This document shows, piece after piece, positions 14,301 to 26,300 of a stretch of 64,000 nucleotides of DNA. The stretch covers positions 16,599,501 to 16,663,500 of the forward strand of contig CM076267.1 of the NCBI GenBank assembly GCA_038380795.1. The letters run 5' to 3'. The DNA comes from Pyrocephalus nanus. Its lineage: Eukaryota; Chordata; Aves; Passeriformes; Tyrannidae. The translations under genes were made by a program, and so were the position numbers. How positions within the stretch are numbered: the stretch's first letter is position 1; each line of letters begins with the position of its first letter. The notes under the pieces are model-generated. The model was not told the origin of the DNA. It was given only the letters and a program-made list of their open reading frames with translations, and did not search any database.

Positions 14301-17300
14301 GATTCAAGGAGAACAAGCATGGGTCTCATTTTATGCAACTGTAAAGTGTGCCATTAACTCTTGCCTCTTGTGCCAGGTATTTCACTGTGCTTGGCTAACC
14401 AAAATTCTTGCCTGAGGCAGTGAGCTGCTGCTTGGTATATATCTAAACTGTGAATAGCTGGATCAGCAGATGTGTGACAGCTTTCTGTTGTGGAAGCTCA
14501 GGTGATGGTTTGTGCAGTGAGCCCAGATGCTAGCATACATTTTCTACGAAAAAGTATCCAAATGCTTCTGCCCACTTGCGTAATTCAGATTTTGCTTCTG
14601 CTTTGGTGAAAGCTTAATACTTCTCTCTTGCCTGGAATAGTCTGGATTTTCACAGAGAAATAATAGATGTAAGCATTGTGAGGTATATTGCTATAGAAAT
14701 CTGGGACTGTGAAACTGTCTCTAACTTTCCACATACTCTAGTAAATTCTTCAAAGAATATTCCAAGATGGATGGTGTCCAGTGCAGACAGCATTTCTCAA
14801 TAAAGGGTATGCAGTCCATATCTAGAGCAGATGGTAATCCATCAAAGCAACTTCTTGCATTTTTTTGCCCTTAAGCTTTCAAAAAAGTACTTCAGAATAT
14901 TTCCAGGGTCACATTGAAAACAGAAGTGATTTCTACCGAACATGCATATTTAATTAGTCCAGGAGATCAAATAACAGTATTTGTTGCTTTGAGCAGTCAT
15001 TTCTCAATGAGTGGATAGACTATAACGGTTTTTTTTTGGAGAGCAAGATATCTTTCTTCCCTTCCTACAGGAGTGGTGGTAGCCCAGTTTGTAGTCTGAG
15101 CTATGAACTCCATGTGACAACCAAGGAAACCACTGGCCATTGTTGTGGGAAGGAGATGTATTAATCTGAAGTTCGGTTGGTTGGTTGGTTGGTTGGTTGG
15201 TTGGTTGTTTTCTCCACATGCCTCCACTGATACTCAAGAAAGAAGGTTTTATTGCTTAGCTGTATTTCTGCTCTGTAATAAAGTGTTCCCCATCTTTGGT
15301 TTGAGCATCTGGAGTCTCCTTACTGATCCCTGCAAGCCAGGAACTGTTTTGGTCATTCCTGTCCCTAGATAACCCACACTGCTTGGGTGACTGCCAGTCT
15401 CCTAGCATTTTAGTATTAAAGCCTATGTGGAGAGTGTGTGTGCTGCAGAGCTGCTTGTGTCTGGAAAGCTTTAGAAAGCAGTGGTTAGAGCTGGTAAACA
15501 TGGAGTTCGAACATTCTTCCTAGCGTGACAAGAGATGGAAGATTGCTGGGCTACAGCAAGGGCAGCAGGAGAATGCGTGTGAGGACCAAGCTCACATGCA
15601 CATACCTTGTGGAGTACAAAAGGTAATAAGCTATATAGCTGGAGTCCAGGGACTACAGCAGAATGACAACAAGCGGGAAATCCAGACTGCTTTGAGTCCT
15701 TAGCAGCAATAGGATCCCTTTTCAGTCCCCATTGTGCATCATGAAGGACCAAGTTCATCTATTTTCATTCAATTCTTGACCTGCACAAATTATTTTGAAA
15801 AAACAATATATAGGTGGTCCTTGTGGCAAAGAAAACGTGTTTGTATTTTGGCAAAACACTAGATGCACTGTAATGTATTATTTTTTTAACAATTGTGTCC
15901 TGTAATCTAAAAGATGGCTGAAGAGCTGTATGTGGCATGTTGGTAAACAGCAGTCTCTCTGCTTTGGGCACTGGTTGCTGTAGGTCAGAATATTGTGGGA
16001 AGAAAGAAATTATTAAGAATGGCAGTCTTTGTATTTTTTTATTTCTTTACGCCTGAGAAGGAAAAATTGACAGGAGTTGGGAAGCAGCTGAGCCATCTTG
16101 TTGGGTTGTAGAAGTTATTTCATATTGGGCATGGTTTGAATTAGAGATGTGTGTCCTGGTAAAGGGTAGCAGTTCTATTTATTTAAAGAGTAGATCTCTC
16201 CAAGGGTGTCCTGGCATGTTCCACCCTTGCTGCCATGCTGAATGGCTGGCCAGCCCCTGGCTGCTTCAAGGTGCTGACATTCCAAGGTGCATTGCCTTGC
16301 CATTTCATTTTTCAGATGAGTTGCTAGGCATTCTTTCCTATGCAAAGCCACTTCACTCCTCCTATGGAGACCATCTGCAACTCAGCTTTATGACAGTGCC
16401 TCCAGAAAGCCTGCCCCTAGGGAAGCCAATGCCAAGGTGAGGCTGTGCAGAGCAGTGGTGCTTCCTGGTTGTACCTTCCCTGCTGCCTGTATCCAGCTGT
16501 TGTGTCTTGATTTTGGATTACAGAGTGCTTTTTCCTTATTCATGCTTTAGCTGGGGCTGGGTAACACAGACATAGAATACTTGGGTTGATGAAGAAAAGA
16601 GCCTTAAGTTTTGCAGAGGCTTTCAGGTAAGGGTGAAGTGAAGCTACCACCTAAGGGGTAGTGTAGGTCGTTGTCCTGAAAAGGAAGTCCACTGTGTGGC
16701 CTTACTGCCACTTTTGCTGCTACAGGTGCAGCTCTGGGTACTCAGGTTGTGATTCCCAGACCTAACCTTGGCTCGTGGAATCAGGAGTAGCTACTGAAAA
16801 AGGTGTGACAAACCACTGGGGATGTAACCTAGGAAGAAGTATAAGGGGTGGGTGAAGAGCAAGGCTTATAGAAAGGGGAATACTTCCTGCAAAATGAATG
16901 GAAGGATAATTATATCCCTAGCAATTGTTTGAAGGAGGAAGGAAAAGACTCTGTGAATTAGTGCAGGGGATTGTGAAGCTTGGGAAAGGAAACGGAGGAG
17001 GAAGGGCAGGATGATCTTTGTGTTTTTCATTAAGAATAGAGCAGCTGCTGTGCTGGCAATTGTCAAATTTGTTTATAAGAGGTATTAATGTATGCAAGGC
17101 AGGTTTTATCCGATATTATGGCAGAGTTGAGGGCTTGGATGCAAACAAGCAGTGTGATGAGGAAAGAGGTGGTGCTAAGGTACCCTTGTCTTCACTGGAG
17201 CTGTGCTGGCATGGAGTAGCAGTTTCCATGCCCTTTTCCACAGTGCACCTGGAACTTCTGCCATACTTGCCCATAGCCACAACACAGATTTCTTACAGCT

Positions 17301-20300
17301 GTTTAACACAGTAATTCTTGCTATTTGAAGGCATTAATTTCCACATTTCAGCATGCTGTTTTGCAGGGCCTATTTGAAGGAGGAGGTTGCTGTACATCCA
17401 TTGTTTGGCATCCAGGTCACAGTGACCCACTTCCTGCTTTTCCAGTGTTGTCCCCAAGAATCATATGATCCCACTTTTGTACACATGGGTGCCCATGCAG
17501 TGTCTGCTGATCTATATGAAACCTTAACATGTTTGCTGTCACACTGATGGTGCATGCAGGCATTATTGTGGTTGTGTGAGGAACGCTGTGGTGTTGCACT
17601 GTGGTTTAAAACTTGGCCAGTGTCTAGTATAAGTAGGTATGATAGAGGTAACTTTGTGTGTTTTGTTCAATCATTCTTTCCTCAGATGAAAGGGATCTCA
17701 TGTTTTCAGAAAACAACTATGAATTGTGACAAAGAAAAGGCCACCTTCCAATTTATTTCTACAAGGCATCAAAAATATTTCTGGAGTTGAATGCCTGTTA
17801 CTCTTCCTTGTCATCTACAGGAATCTTAAAAAAAGCCAAACTAACCTTCAAAACGCCAACAGTTTATATGTAGATATTGTTATGTTATCTGAGATTAACC
17901 CCTCATTCTCAAGTGTATATAGATCCTAGAATCCTATAGGATTAGGGTTGGATCTCATAGAACTCTGCATGCCCTGAAGTTTTTTCCCCTTCCTTATTGG
18001 CCTGGCCCAGCAAGACAGTGCTTGCTACAGAAATACTGATGGCCTGAATATTTTTGCAATTTGTCAAAGATAATGAAATGAGAGAGTGTTTTGGTGGATG
18101 CCTTCTTGAAATGGGTGACTGCTGCTTTGTTTTGGAATGTAATGGAAAGAGCAATCCCTGCCTCAGAGAAGTCTTTAAATATTGTTGAGTTGACAGAAGG
18201 AGTAGATGTACAACTTGCAGGGAAGGATGCCAGCTTCATGGTTGGCGGTGCCTTGATAATGACCCTTCTTTTAAGGCTACCCACAGTTACTTAGTCATTA
18301 TAAAATAGTTCCTTTCTTAAGGCCATTTTAATGGAAACTGCTTCCCAGGAGAAATTCGAGTCCAGTAAAGCCACTGGCTATAGGTACCAACTCAGGGAGA
18401 GGTGTCAGTACACAGTGGTCATTGCAGGGAGAAAGAGCATTAGGGCTTGAGGCCAAAAGCAGTGATGGAAGGGAAGGTATGCAGAGACATAAGGGGAGGT
18501 AAGTGGGGAGGAGGAGAGTTTGTACAGAACACTGAGACTAGATGACTGTTCAAATCTCTGGCTTCTCACAATAACCACATGGATCCAATACGTTTGTAAG
18601 GAGTTTTTACTGCTAGTGTGGTTCTACAGATCGAGTGTCAGCTCACAGCCTGTGTACCCGGCAGCGCTTTAACATGTGGGGCAGCACTGTCCTAATGTAG
18701 CCTGTTCTGCTGCTGGCCCTGGAAGTGATTTAGCCAATGCCAGGCAGCAGGTCACAAGAGCTCAACCATATGGCAATTTCTGCTGTGACTGCAGCTTGTA
18801 TGGACATACCTTAGCCAGCTTATTCTAGGCTAGGTACTGCTAGCAGTGTACCCACAGCAACGTGGAGCTCCATGCAGGCTGCAGTCCATCTCATAAAGCA
18901 ATGCATTTATTTCAGGAGTTTGTGCTGGACCTTGTGCTAACCTAATGCAAGCCAGCTGCTTTAACATTCCTCAGATATGTCAGTACAATTCCTGTAAAGA
19001 TGGCCTTATCTTGCTTGTATCTCAATTCTTTTGTCTGTAAGTAGCATTTTTGTCTTTCACAAGCATTTAGCACCGAGCAGAGGTTTGAAATATAGGTGAT
19101 GGAAGATGCTTGAGAATTAAAATACTGGACATTGAAGTGCAAAAGTAATGTTTGCAGACTTGTACTGTCAAAGCCCAGTTGCCCCTCGTGCATGCTGCAC
19201 TGCTAAACCTCTTCAGCACGGAAGCATCTCCACCCCAGAGTTTCTGGAGGTTGGTGGAGGGCTCCAGCTCCGGTGGGCTGAAAGAACTCATAGCTTTGCA
19301 CCTCGTCTGGGCTTTTGGCTTTCAGACTGCCTTCCATTATTAAACTTGCTGTTAAGGTTGCTTCCTGGAGTCCAGAAATATAAATGTTCCTCCCTTTCCT
19401 TGATACGCGGAGGAGTTTCTTTGCAAAATATGTAATCTCCCAAGTAGGTCCCCAGTGCCTGCTGCAGGGCGGTACCGGATTGTGCTGGGAAAGCTGTCAG
19501 CTGAGAAAGAGTTAATCACAGGCGCAAGCACGGGCTCTACTCCTCCCTCCTCTTTCCCTCCTTCCTCTGCTCCCTCCCTCTCTCTCTCTCTCTCTTTTAA
19601 GTCTTGACCACAGAGTGAGGGAGGCGGGGGTTGGGCACGGAGTTTGGCTCCTGCCGCTGCAAAACTTTTCCCCGGCGCTCGGAGTGCGGGCGCCGCGGGC
19701 AGCGCCGGGGCAGGCGCGGGGGCCGCCCGGGCACGGAGCGCTCTCCGCGCCGCTCACCCGGGGATGAAACCTCCCGGCTCTCCCGGGGACTGACTTCTTT
19801 CCTCTCTTTGTGTTTACTGAAACTCCTCCCCGTGGCGTCAGGTTTTCCTGAAGGAAGCTCTTGAGCAGAAGCTGGAGAAGGATCGGGAAGAGGAGTTGAG
19901 GAAAGCAGCTATAGTCATCCGGGCCCACGTCTTGGGCTACATGGCAAGGTCAGTGCTGGGGGCTGCCCCACCATCCCTGTGCTTGCGTGCCTGGGTTGTC
20001 CTGACCCCCTGCTTTGCTCTCTAGTCCCCTAGCATCCATCCCGTCTTCCCCTCCTGTATTCTAAGGGAGAGGTGCAGGATGTGCCCTCCCTGCCAACACT
20101 AGCTCTGCTGAGACCTTCCTGCACCTTTGGCACCTCTTTAAATTCTGTGCACGCTTACACCCTCCCTCAACGCTGCTCAGCAAGCTCCTCGGGGACCTCT
20201 GTACACACTGCTTGCCTCTGATTGACACCTTTTCCTTGCCTTCAGGGCTCTCCTGGCTGGGCCCCACCTACTCTTTGGGTCCTCTCCTTTTCCTTGTGCC

Positions 20301-23300
20301 TATCAACTCTGTTTTCTGCTCCCCCTGCAAATTGCTTCTTCCTCAGTTGCAGCTCTGCCTTTGCTCACCCTCTTTCCTCGCCCTGCCTGTTTGCCTCGTG
20401 ATCTCCCTTTCCTTTTAATTAACTCTTCAGAATTGGTTTTTGGCCAGCTCTGCAACAGTAATCTCCTCTTGCCGCTCCCTTTTGCACCTGACCGGAGAAG
20501 GTTTTGGAGAACAAACTAGAGACAAACCGCCCCTCCTCTGCCCCTCGAAGTCAATGTAACAGCTGACTCCTTAATGGCTGTGGCATGCACACTTAATCCC
20601 AGCAAGATGCTCTTTCCTGGCTGGTCTCTGCTCCTGACACCTGTCAGTCAGGGTGTGAGGAGGTGAAATCCCTGGCCAGCAGAGCTGTTTCAGCAGGCAC
20701 TCTTCTTAGAGCTCCAGTTGCACCAGGTAGCTCATTTTGCATTGGGAAATGTGTGCAAGGGTTGTACCCTGCCTTGCCAATGTGGAATATCAGCAGAATA
20801 CACATTTGGTCTCTGGAGCTTTTATTCATTTATTTATTTCCCTCTAGGAAGACAAATGAGCTAGCTCTATTGTTTGTACATGAGACTGCAAGTTCTTTGT
20901 GTCAGGGCCTCTGCTCTGTTTTACTTTGTGTCTAGCATTTGGAGAGAAGGGTAGGGATTAGCACAGGAAAATTGATTTTCTGGGAAACATCACTGCAGTC
21001 ATACTGGATTACTGCTTTTCTGAGTTCCTGGTAAGGAGGCTGCTGCCCTGCAGGGCTGTGATAGAAGACAGTGTGGCAGCAGTGTTCCTCCTGGTTAGAA
21101 ATCTTGTGGTCCTTCAGCCTCCACAGATCTGAATTCCTTGTCCCACATGTTGCCCTTCTGAGTCTCATCTTTAAGAGCAAGCTGTGCTTCTGCAGCCAGA
21201 GTGGAAATTCTCACGAGCCTCTGGAGGTAACTGGACTTTGCAGGGGAGAAGAGCAGGGAGTGAACAAAGGTTTTCCAGTCCTCTTCTCTGATTCTTTCTG
21301 TGAAGAGTTTCCAGTTCCATTGCATCTGTATTGAAAATAAGTCCAGCAGGCAGGAGTTCATCTGGGCAAGTGCTGAATGGTCTGTGCAGAGCTGGGCAGA
21401 GATCAGGAGTACCAGTGAGTGCTGCCTTAAGCTTGATACCATTTCTGTTAGTTTTGCAAGTATAAGTGTATTTAAATTCATTTGGTCTCATGCAAAGTAG
21501 ATTGGCAAAGGAAGGATTCTACTGGTTTCTCCCCCTTTGTGAACTTGTTCTGTGAGCCTGGAGAACCAGATTTTCTTTGCTCACGTTCCCTGCAGCCTGG
21601 TGTCTCTGACTGGTAACTAAAATGTAACACAAGGAAATCAAGCCAATTGAAATGACCCTATTTTTATGTAACTAATCTCTGGAGCTCTGAGATGCAGGTA
21701 GGTAACAGCTTCACCAGCCAAAATACACATAATGCAGGATCCATGTACAAATTGGGCTGCATCCCTGGCTTTTGCAGGACCATATTGATTAGGGGAAGAG
21801 TATAGTAACAAATTGCTCTAAAGCCCTGTTGTTCTCTAGTCCTTGGAGGCATAACTGCCACTTACAGATCATTAATAGAATAATTAACTAAATTTCAAAC
21901 ACAGCATTGGAGCCTTGCAGCCACCCCGTGTTCTCTTGGGTGATACATGGTCAGGATGTCTCCCAAGCTCTTGGCATGGGCCACCGGTCGAATTTCTTTG
22001 GCCACTGCAAGAGAGTGAGTGGAAGGCTGAACAAGGGGAATGAAGTTCACAGCCTGTGTGCAGCAGTTCCAGCTGAAGGGCGTCTGCAAGCTTGGCTGTG
22101 GTCATGAGGAATGAGGGGGCACTTCAGCCTGGCAGATTAGCAGGCAGAGCTGGCTTGTAGCTGGGCAGGGCTTGGCACATGTTGCACTTGAGAGAGTTTC
22201 TGGCAGATGCATTTTGTAAAAGTCAGAGCACCCTTTTTGATGCACTTATATCTGCCTTGGCAAAGAGTGCACGTGCAGCTGTTCACACCCCATGTGCAGG
22301 ACACAGGGAGGACAGAGCGAGCAGGGGTGAGAGGACTGCAGCTCAGGAGCAATTAATCTAAAACCTCCTACTTCTTATTACCCCTTCCCTTTGGCTTAAT
22401 ACTTACGGAAAAGAGTGTGACCTCTGCACACTACTGCTATTAGCATCCCTCTCCTGATTTTCTTGACTGGGCTGATGTGTCTGATGTGCAGGGAGGTGGC
22501 AAACTGTCAGCATGGGTCCCTGTTGCCATTTGAAGGGAATTTGATAGGCAGGACAGGGATTTTGAGATGTGTGTTTTCCTCAGGGTGTTGGAGAAGGTCC
22601 GTGGGAAGGATATGTGAGAATACTGTGATATTTCCAGTGTGCTTTCTAGGACTATAAGACCTCACAGGATTACTATGGCCTGTTGGCCTAAGGTCCTGTG
22701 TAGCAGCCCCATAGAATTTCCCTCTGCAATTTCTGATTTGGATTAAAGAAGGGTTTGATTTAAATAGTGCTAATGATTGTTTCTCTACCACAAGTTATTA
22801 GGGTGTCAAAATATATTAAATTACTGTAAAAAATGCCCACTTATTTTCAGCCTTAATAGTTGTTGGCTTCAAATTGGTTAAATCTTGTTGTGTCTCCTGT
22901 TAGAAAAATAAAAATGCCACCCAGAAATGTAGTACTTTGCCTGGTATCAAACCTTTCCTTAGCCTTTTCTGTTTCTTAAGGCAAGTTGCTCTCATTCTCT
23001 AAGGCTGAATTCTGGTTCCAGTCCTGCTTCCTCAGAAATCACTTGAGGGTCTAACACTGTTCTTGGAATGGGGGTGCTAATACAGAATAAAAGGATAAAA
23101 GCAATATTGTAGTAGCATTTTTTTCTATAAAATTGTGATGAGAGTTTGCCTTCACTTGATGATCTTGGGCCCAAAATTCCGTTTTTGACTTGCTGGTTCC
23201 CAACATAGTTGGAGATCAGGTGTGTTTAGCCTTTGATTCTTCAATACAAGACCTTATGGTTGGCTCTTTTGGGTTGTTTAATGTTTGCTTGAATCTAGCT

Positions 23301-26300
23301 TACAAATTGATCCAGATTACTGTATGCTAATAACTTTTGTGATTTGCTCGGTTTGTATAAACTTCTACCAGTAACTTTTTTTAGGTCCTTGATAAAAATT
23401 GTAATGCAGAGAAATAGGGAATTATGATTCTTGTGTTTTGGGGCCCTATCATGTTTTAGAGTGCTGCAAAGTTGATTTGCAGATCATTTGATGATCCTTG
23501 TGAGTCCCAACTCAGGATATTCTATGATTCCTGTTTAAGCAAAATGTTGTGCAATAGAAGTATTTGTTTATGCGAACCTGTTAAAATGTTACATTCAACA
23601 GTCAATATTGTAGTATCAATGTATAAATATAAACAATATAAACAAACAATATAAAATTAATGTGACCAGTTCCATTTTTGCACCCTTTTTGCTTTTCCTG
23701 GAGTGATTTGTGTTTGCCCACTTAAAAGATGGGGCAATATGGGATTTTGTTTTCATATAGTCAGGTCATTTGTATTTTATTACAATAAATTTGGTTTTAT
23801 TATACTAAATCCACAGTGAGTTATTATGTTAATTGCACAGCGAATGTGTGTATGTGCAATGCAAGGAAACTTTGGGTCAGAGGACCTTCCCTTTTTATGT
23901 GCCAAATAACCTGTCCCTCATCCTCTGAGAGTCTTCACAAAAATAGATGCCCATTGAAACAAACAAGTGGTAGATGTAAGAGGGACAGCAGTGAGGCAAA
24001 TATGATTTACAGGCAGTGTCAGTAGAGGAACAGAAATTGTGTCATTTCCAAACAGTATTTTTCCCCAAATAATTTTTCTGTGGATGTGATCAGTGGACAA
24101 GGGCACGAGAAGTGCAGAGCATGTATGGCTTTGTGGCGCATTAAGTGTCTGGTTCTCTTTTTAGGAAGAAGTATCAGAAGGTGCTAGCCAGTGTCGTTAT
24201 AATCCAAAAGAACTACCGAGCGTACTTCTGGAAGAAGAGCCTGCTGCGACTGAAGGCCTCTGCCATCACCCTGCAGAAGCACTGGCGTGGCCGCCTGGCT
24301 CGCAGCCTCTACCAGCACCTGCTGCAGCAGGAACTCAGGCGGAAGCAGGAAGCGGAGGAGAGAAGAAGGCAAGAAGAGGAAGAACAGATCAGAAGAGAGG
24401 AAGAGGAAAGACAATGGCAAGAAGAGGAGGAGCGTAGGAGGAAACAGGAAGAGGAAGAGGTGAAGGAAAGGTACAGGATGGTGTCTTACACTCATAGTTC
24501 CCTGGCTCTAAAGCTGCTGAAGTGTCAAAGCCAGTCTAGGGCACTGGCGTGGTGGTAACACTGGAATAGCAGTTGCGTGGGACAGTGTCCCAGTGCCAGC
24601 AGGCAGAATTGTGGTGGCCTGCAGCCAGCATAGAATAGAAAAGCAGCATGGAAAAGGAATGTCCTGCTTCCTTTAGGAAAGCTAAATCTGGTGTATTTTT
24701 ACTTCTGTTTAGTGATTTTTTTCTTTGAAGTGTACATACAGGAGGCAGATTCACTGATTGGGCAGAGATGCGTAATTCTTTTGTTGCCTTTGCAGCAGTG
24801 AAGGAAGTTTTATTCAGTCTTCCAAAATCTGAAGGGATTAGCAGTGTGAGAAGGTACCAGTATTGTAAGTCTTGGTGTAGCAGGATCAGAGAGCAAGTTG
24901 TGCAGCATACTCATGCTACTGCAGTTGCTACACTCATGAGTGTACACATGCCATCTCTCATCAGGGATATGGATGTGTCAAGAGATCAGGAAAGGTAAAG
25001 AAAAGCTAATGTGACAAAAAGAGGCAATCTGTGAGCAGTGACAGTACACCTAATGAGAATCCTCCACCTCACACATCATTTACTGTTCAGTATGTGGTTA
25101 CCTACCTCCTGTCTATCCTACTATCCAAACTGGATGTTTCCCTTGATAATATTTTTTTAAGAAGCATAAAACTTTAACTACAAGATTATTATATAAATTT
25201 CAAAAATAATCATGTGATACTTTGTTTTTCCTGACTAGTTGGCTACATTTCTTCTAAGCTTTTGTTACTTACTTGTCCCAAAGTTGGATCTTACCAGATT
25301 GTGTAGCAAGCATCAGAAAATTCTACAGTTAGAGGCATGCTGCAAGGAAAAGAGATAGCCTGCAGTTCCTGTGGAGACAGTAGGGTATCCACTGGGATAA
25401 GACATGGAGTTAATGGTACCAGCGATGGTCAAGGAATTAGTTGAAAAACATTGAAGGCTCCATTTTTGTCAATGTGTCAATTTTCAACAGTATCCTCATC
25501 AGCAACACAAAGCTGGGCAAGTTCAGAATGTCAGTAAGTAGTTTGCAGGTATCAAATGCTACAGATGCTCTCTCAGGTCTCATGTCTTTATTGTCCTAAG
25601 TAGAGCTTGTCTGTACCTGGATAGGGTGTGGCCTCACCTTGAGTACTGTGTGCAGTTTGGGGCACTACAGTATAAAAAAGACATTAAGCCATCAGAGAGC
25701 AACCAAAGGAGGCCACTCTTGGTCAGGGGTCTGGAGGGGAAGCTGTATGAGGAGCAGCTGAGGTCACTTGGTCTATTCAACCTGGAGAAGAGAAGGCAGG
25801 GAGACCTCACTGCAGTCTTCAACATCCTCGTAACGGGAAGCAGATAGGCAGGTACAGATCTCTTCACTCTTGTGACAGTGACAGCACTCAGGGAAATGAC
25901 ATGAAGCTGAGTTGGGGGAGATTTATTTTGGATATCAGGAGGAAGTTTTTCACCCAGAGGGAAAAACTGGGGACAGGCTTCCCGGGGAAGTGGTCATAGC
26001 ACCAAGCCTGTCTGAGTTCAAGAAACGTTTAGACAATGCTCTCAGGCACATGGTGTGATTCTTGGGGTGTCCTTTGCAGGGCCAGAAGTTGGACTCAGTG
26101 AACCTGATCAGTCCCTTCCAGCTCAGTATATTGTATGATTCTGTGATGAAAGAAGAACCTATCTAGCTTATTGATTATAGTGTTTTTGCCCTTTAGTTCC
26201 CAGCCCATGAAAGAAGTGTTCATCCCAGCATCATAGGAACCAAGGTGTCAGTGTTTCTAGAAATCAGGTGAACTCCTCATTTTGCTTTCATTTTCTAATT

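Noticed and set aside
19512..19928. 138-codon minus-strand frame over the CpG island
   Set aside because: GC-rich and low-complexity (Arg/Glu and Pro/Gly runs), antisense to the exon; best explained by base composition.
24184..24495. 103-codon minus-strand frame rich in Leu and Phe
   Set aside because: It is the antisense of the Glu/Arg/Lys-rich helix exon, where GAA/GAG codons read as TTC/CTC.
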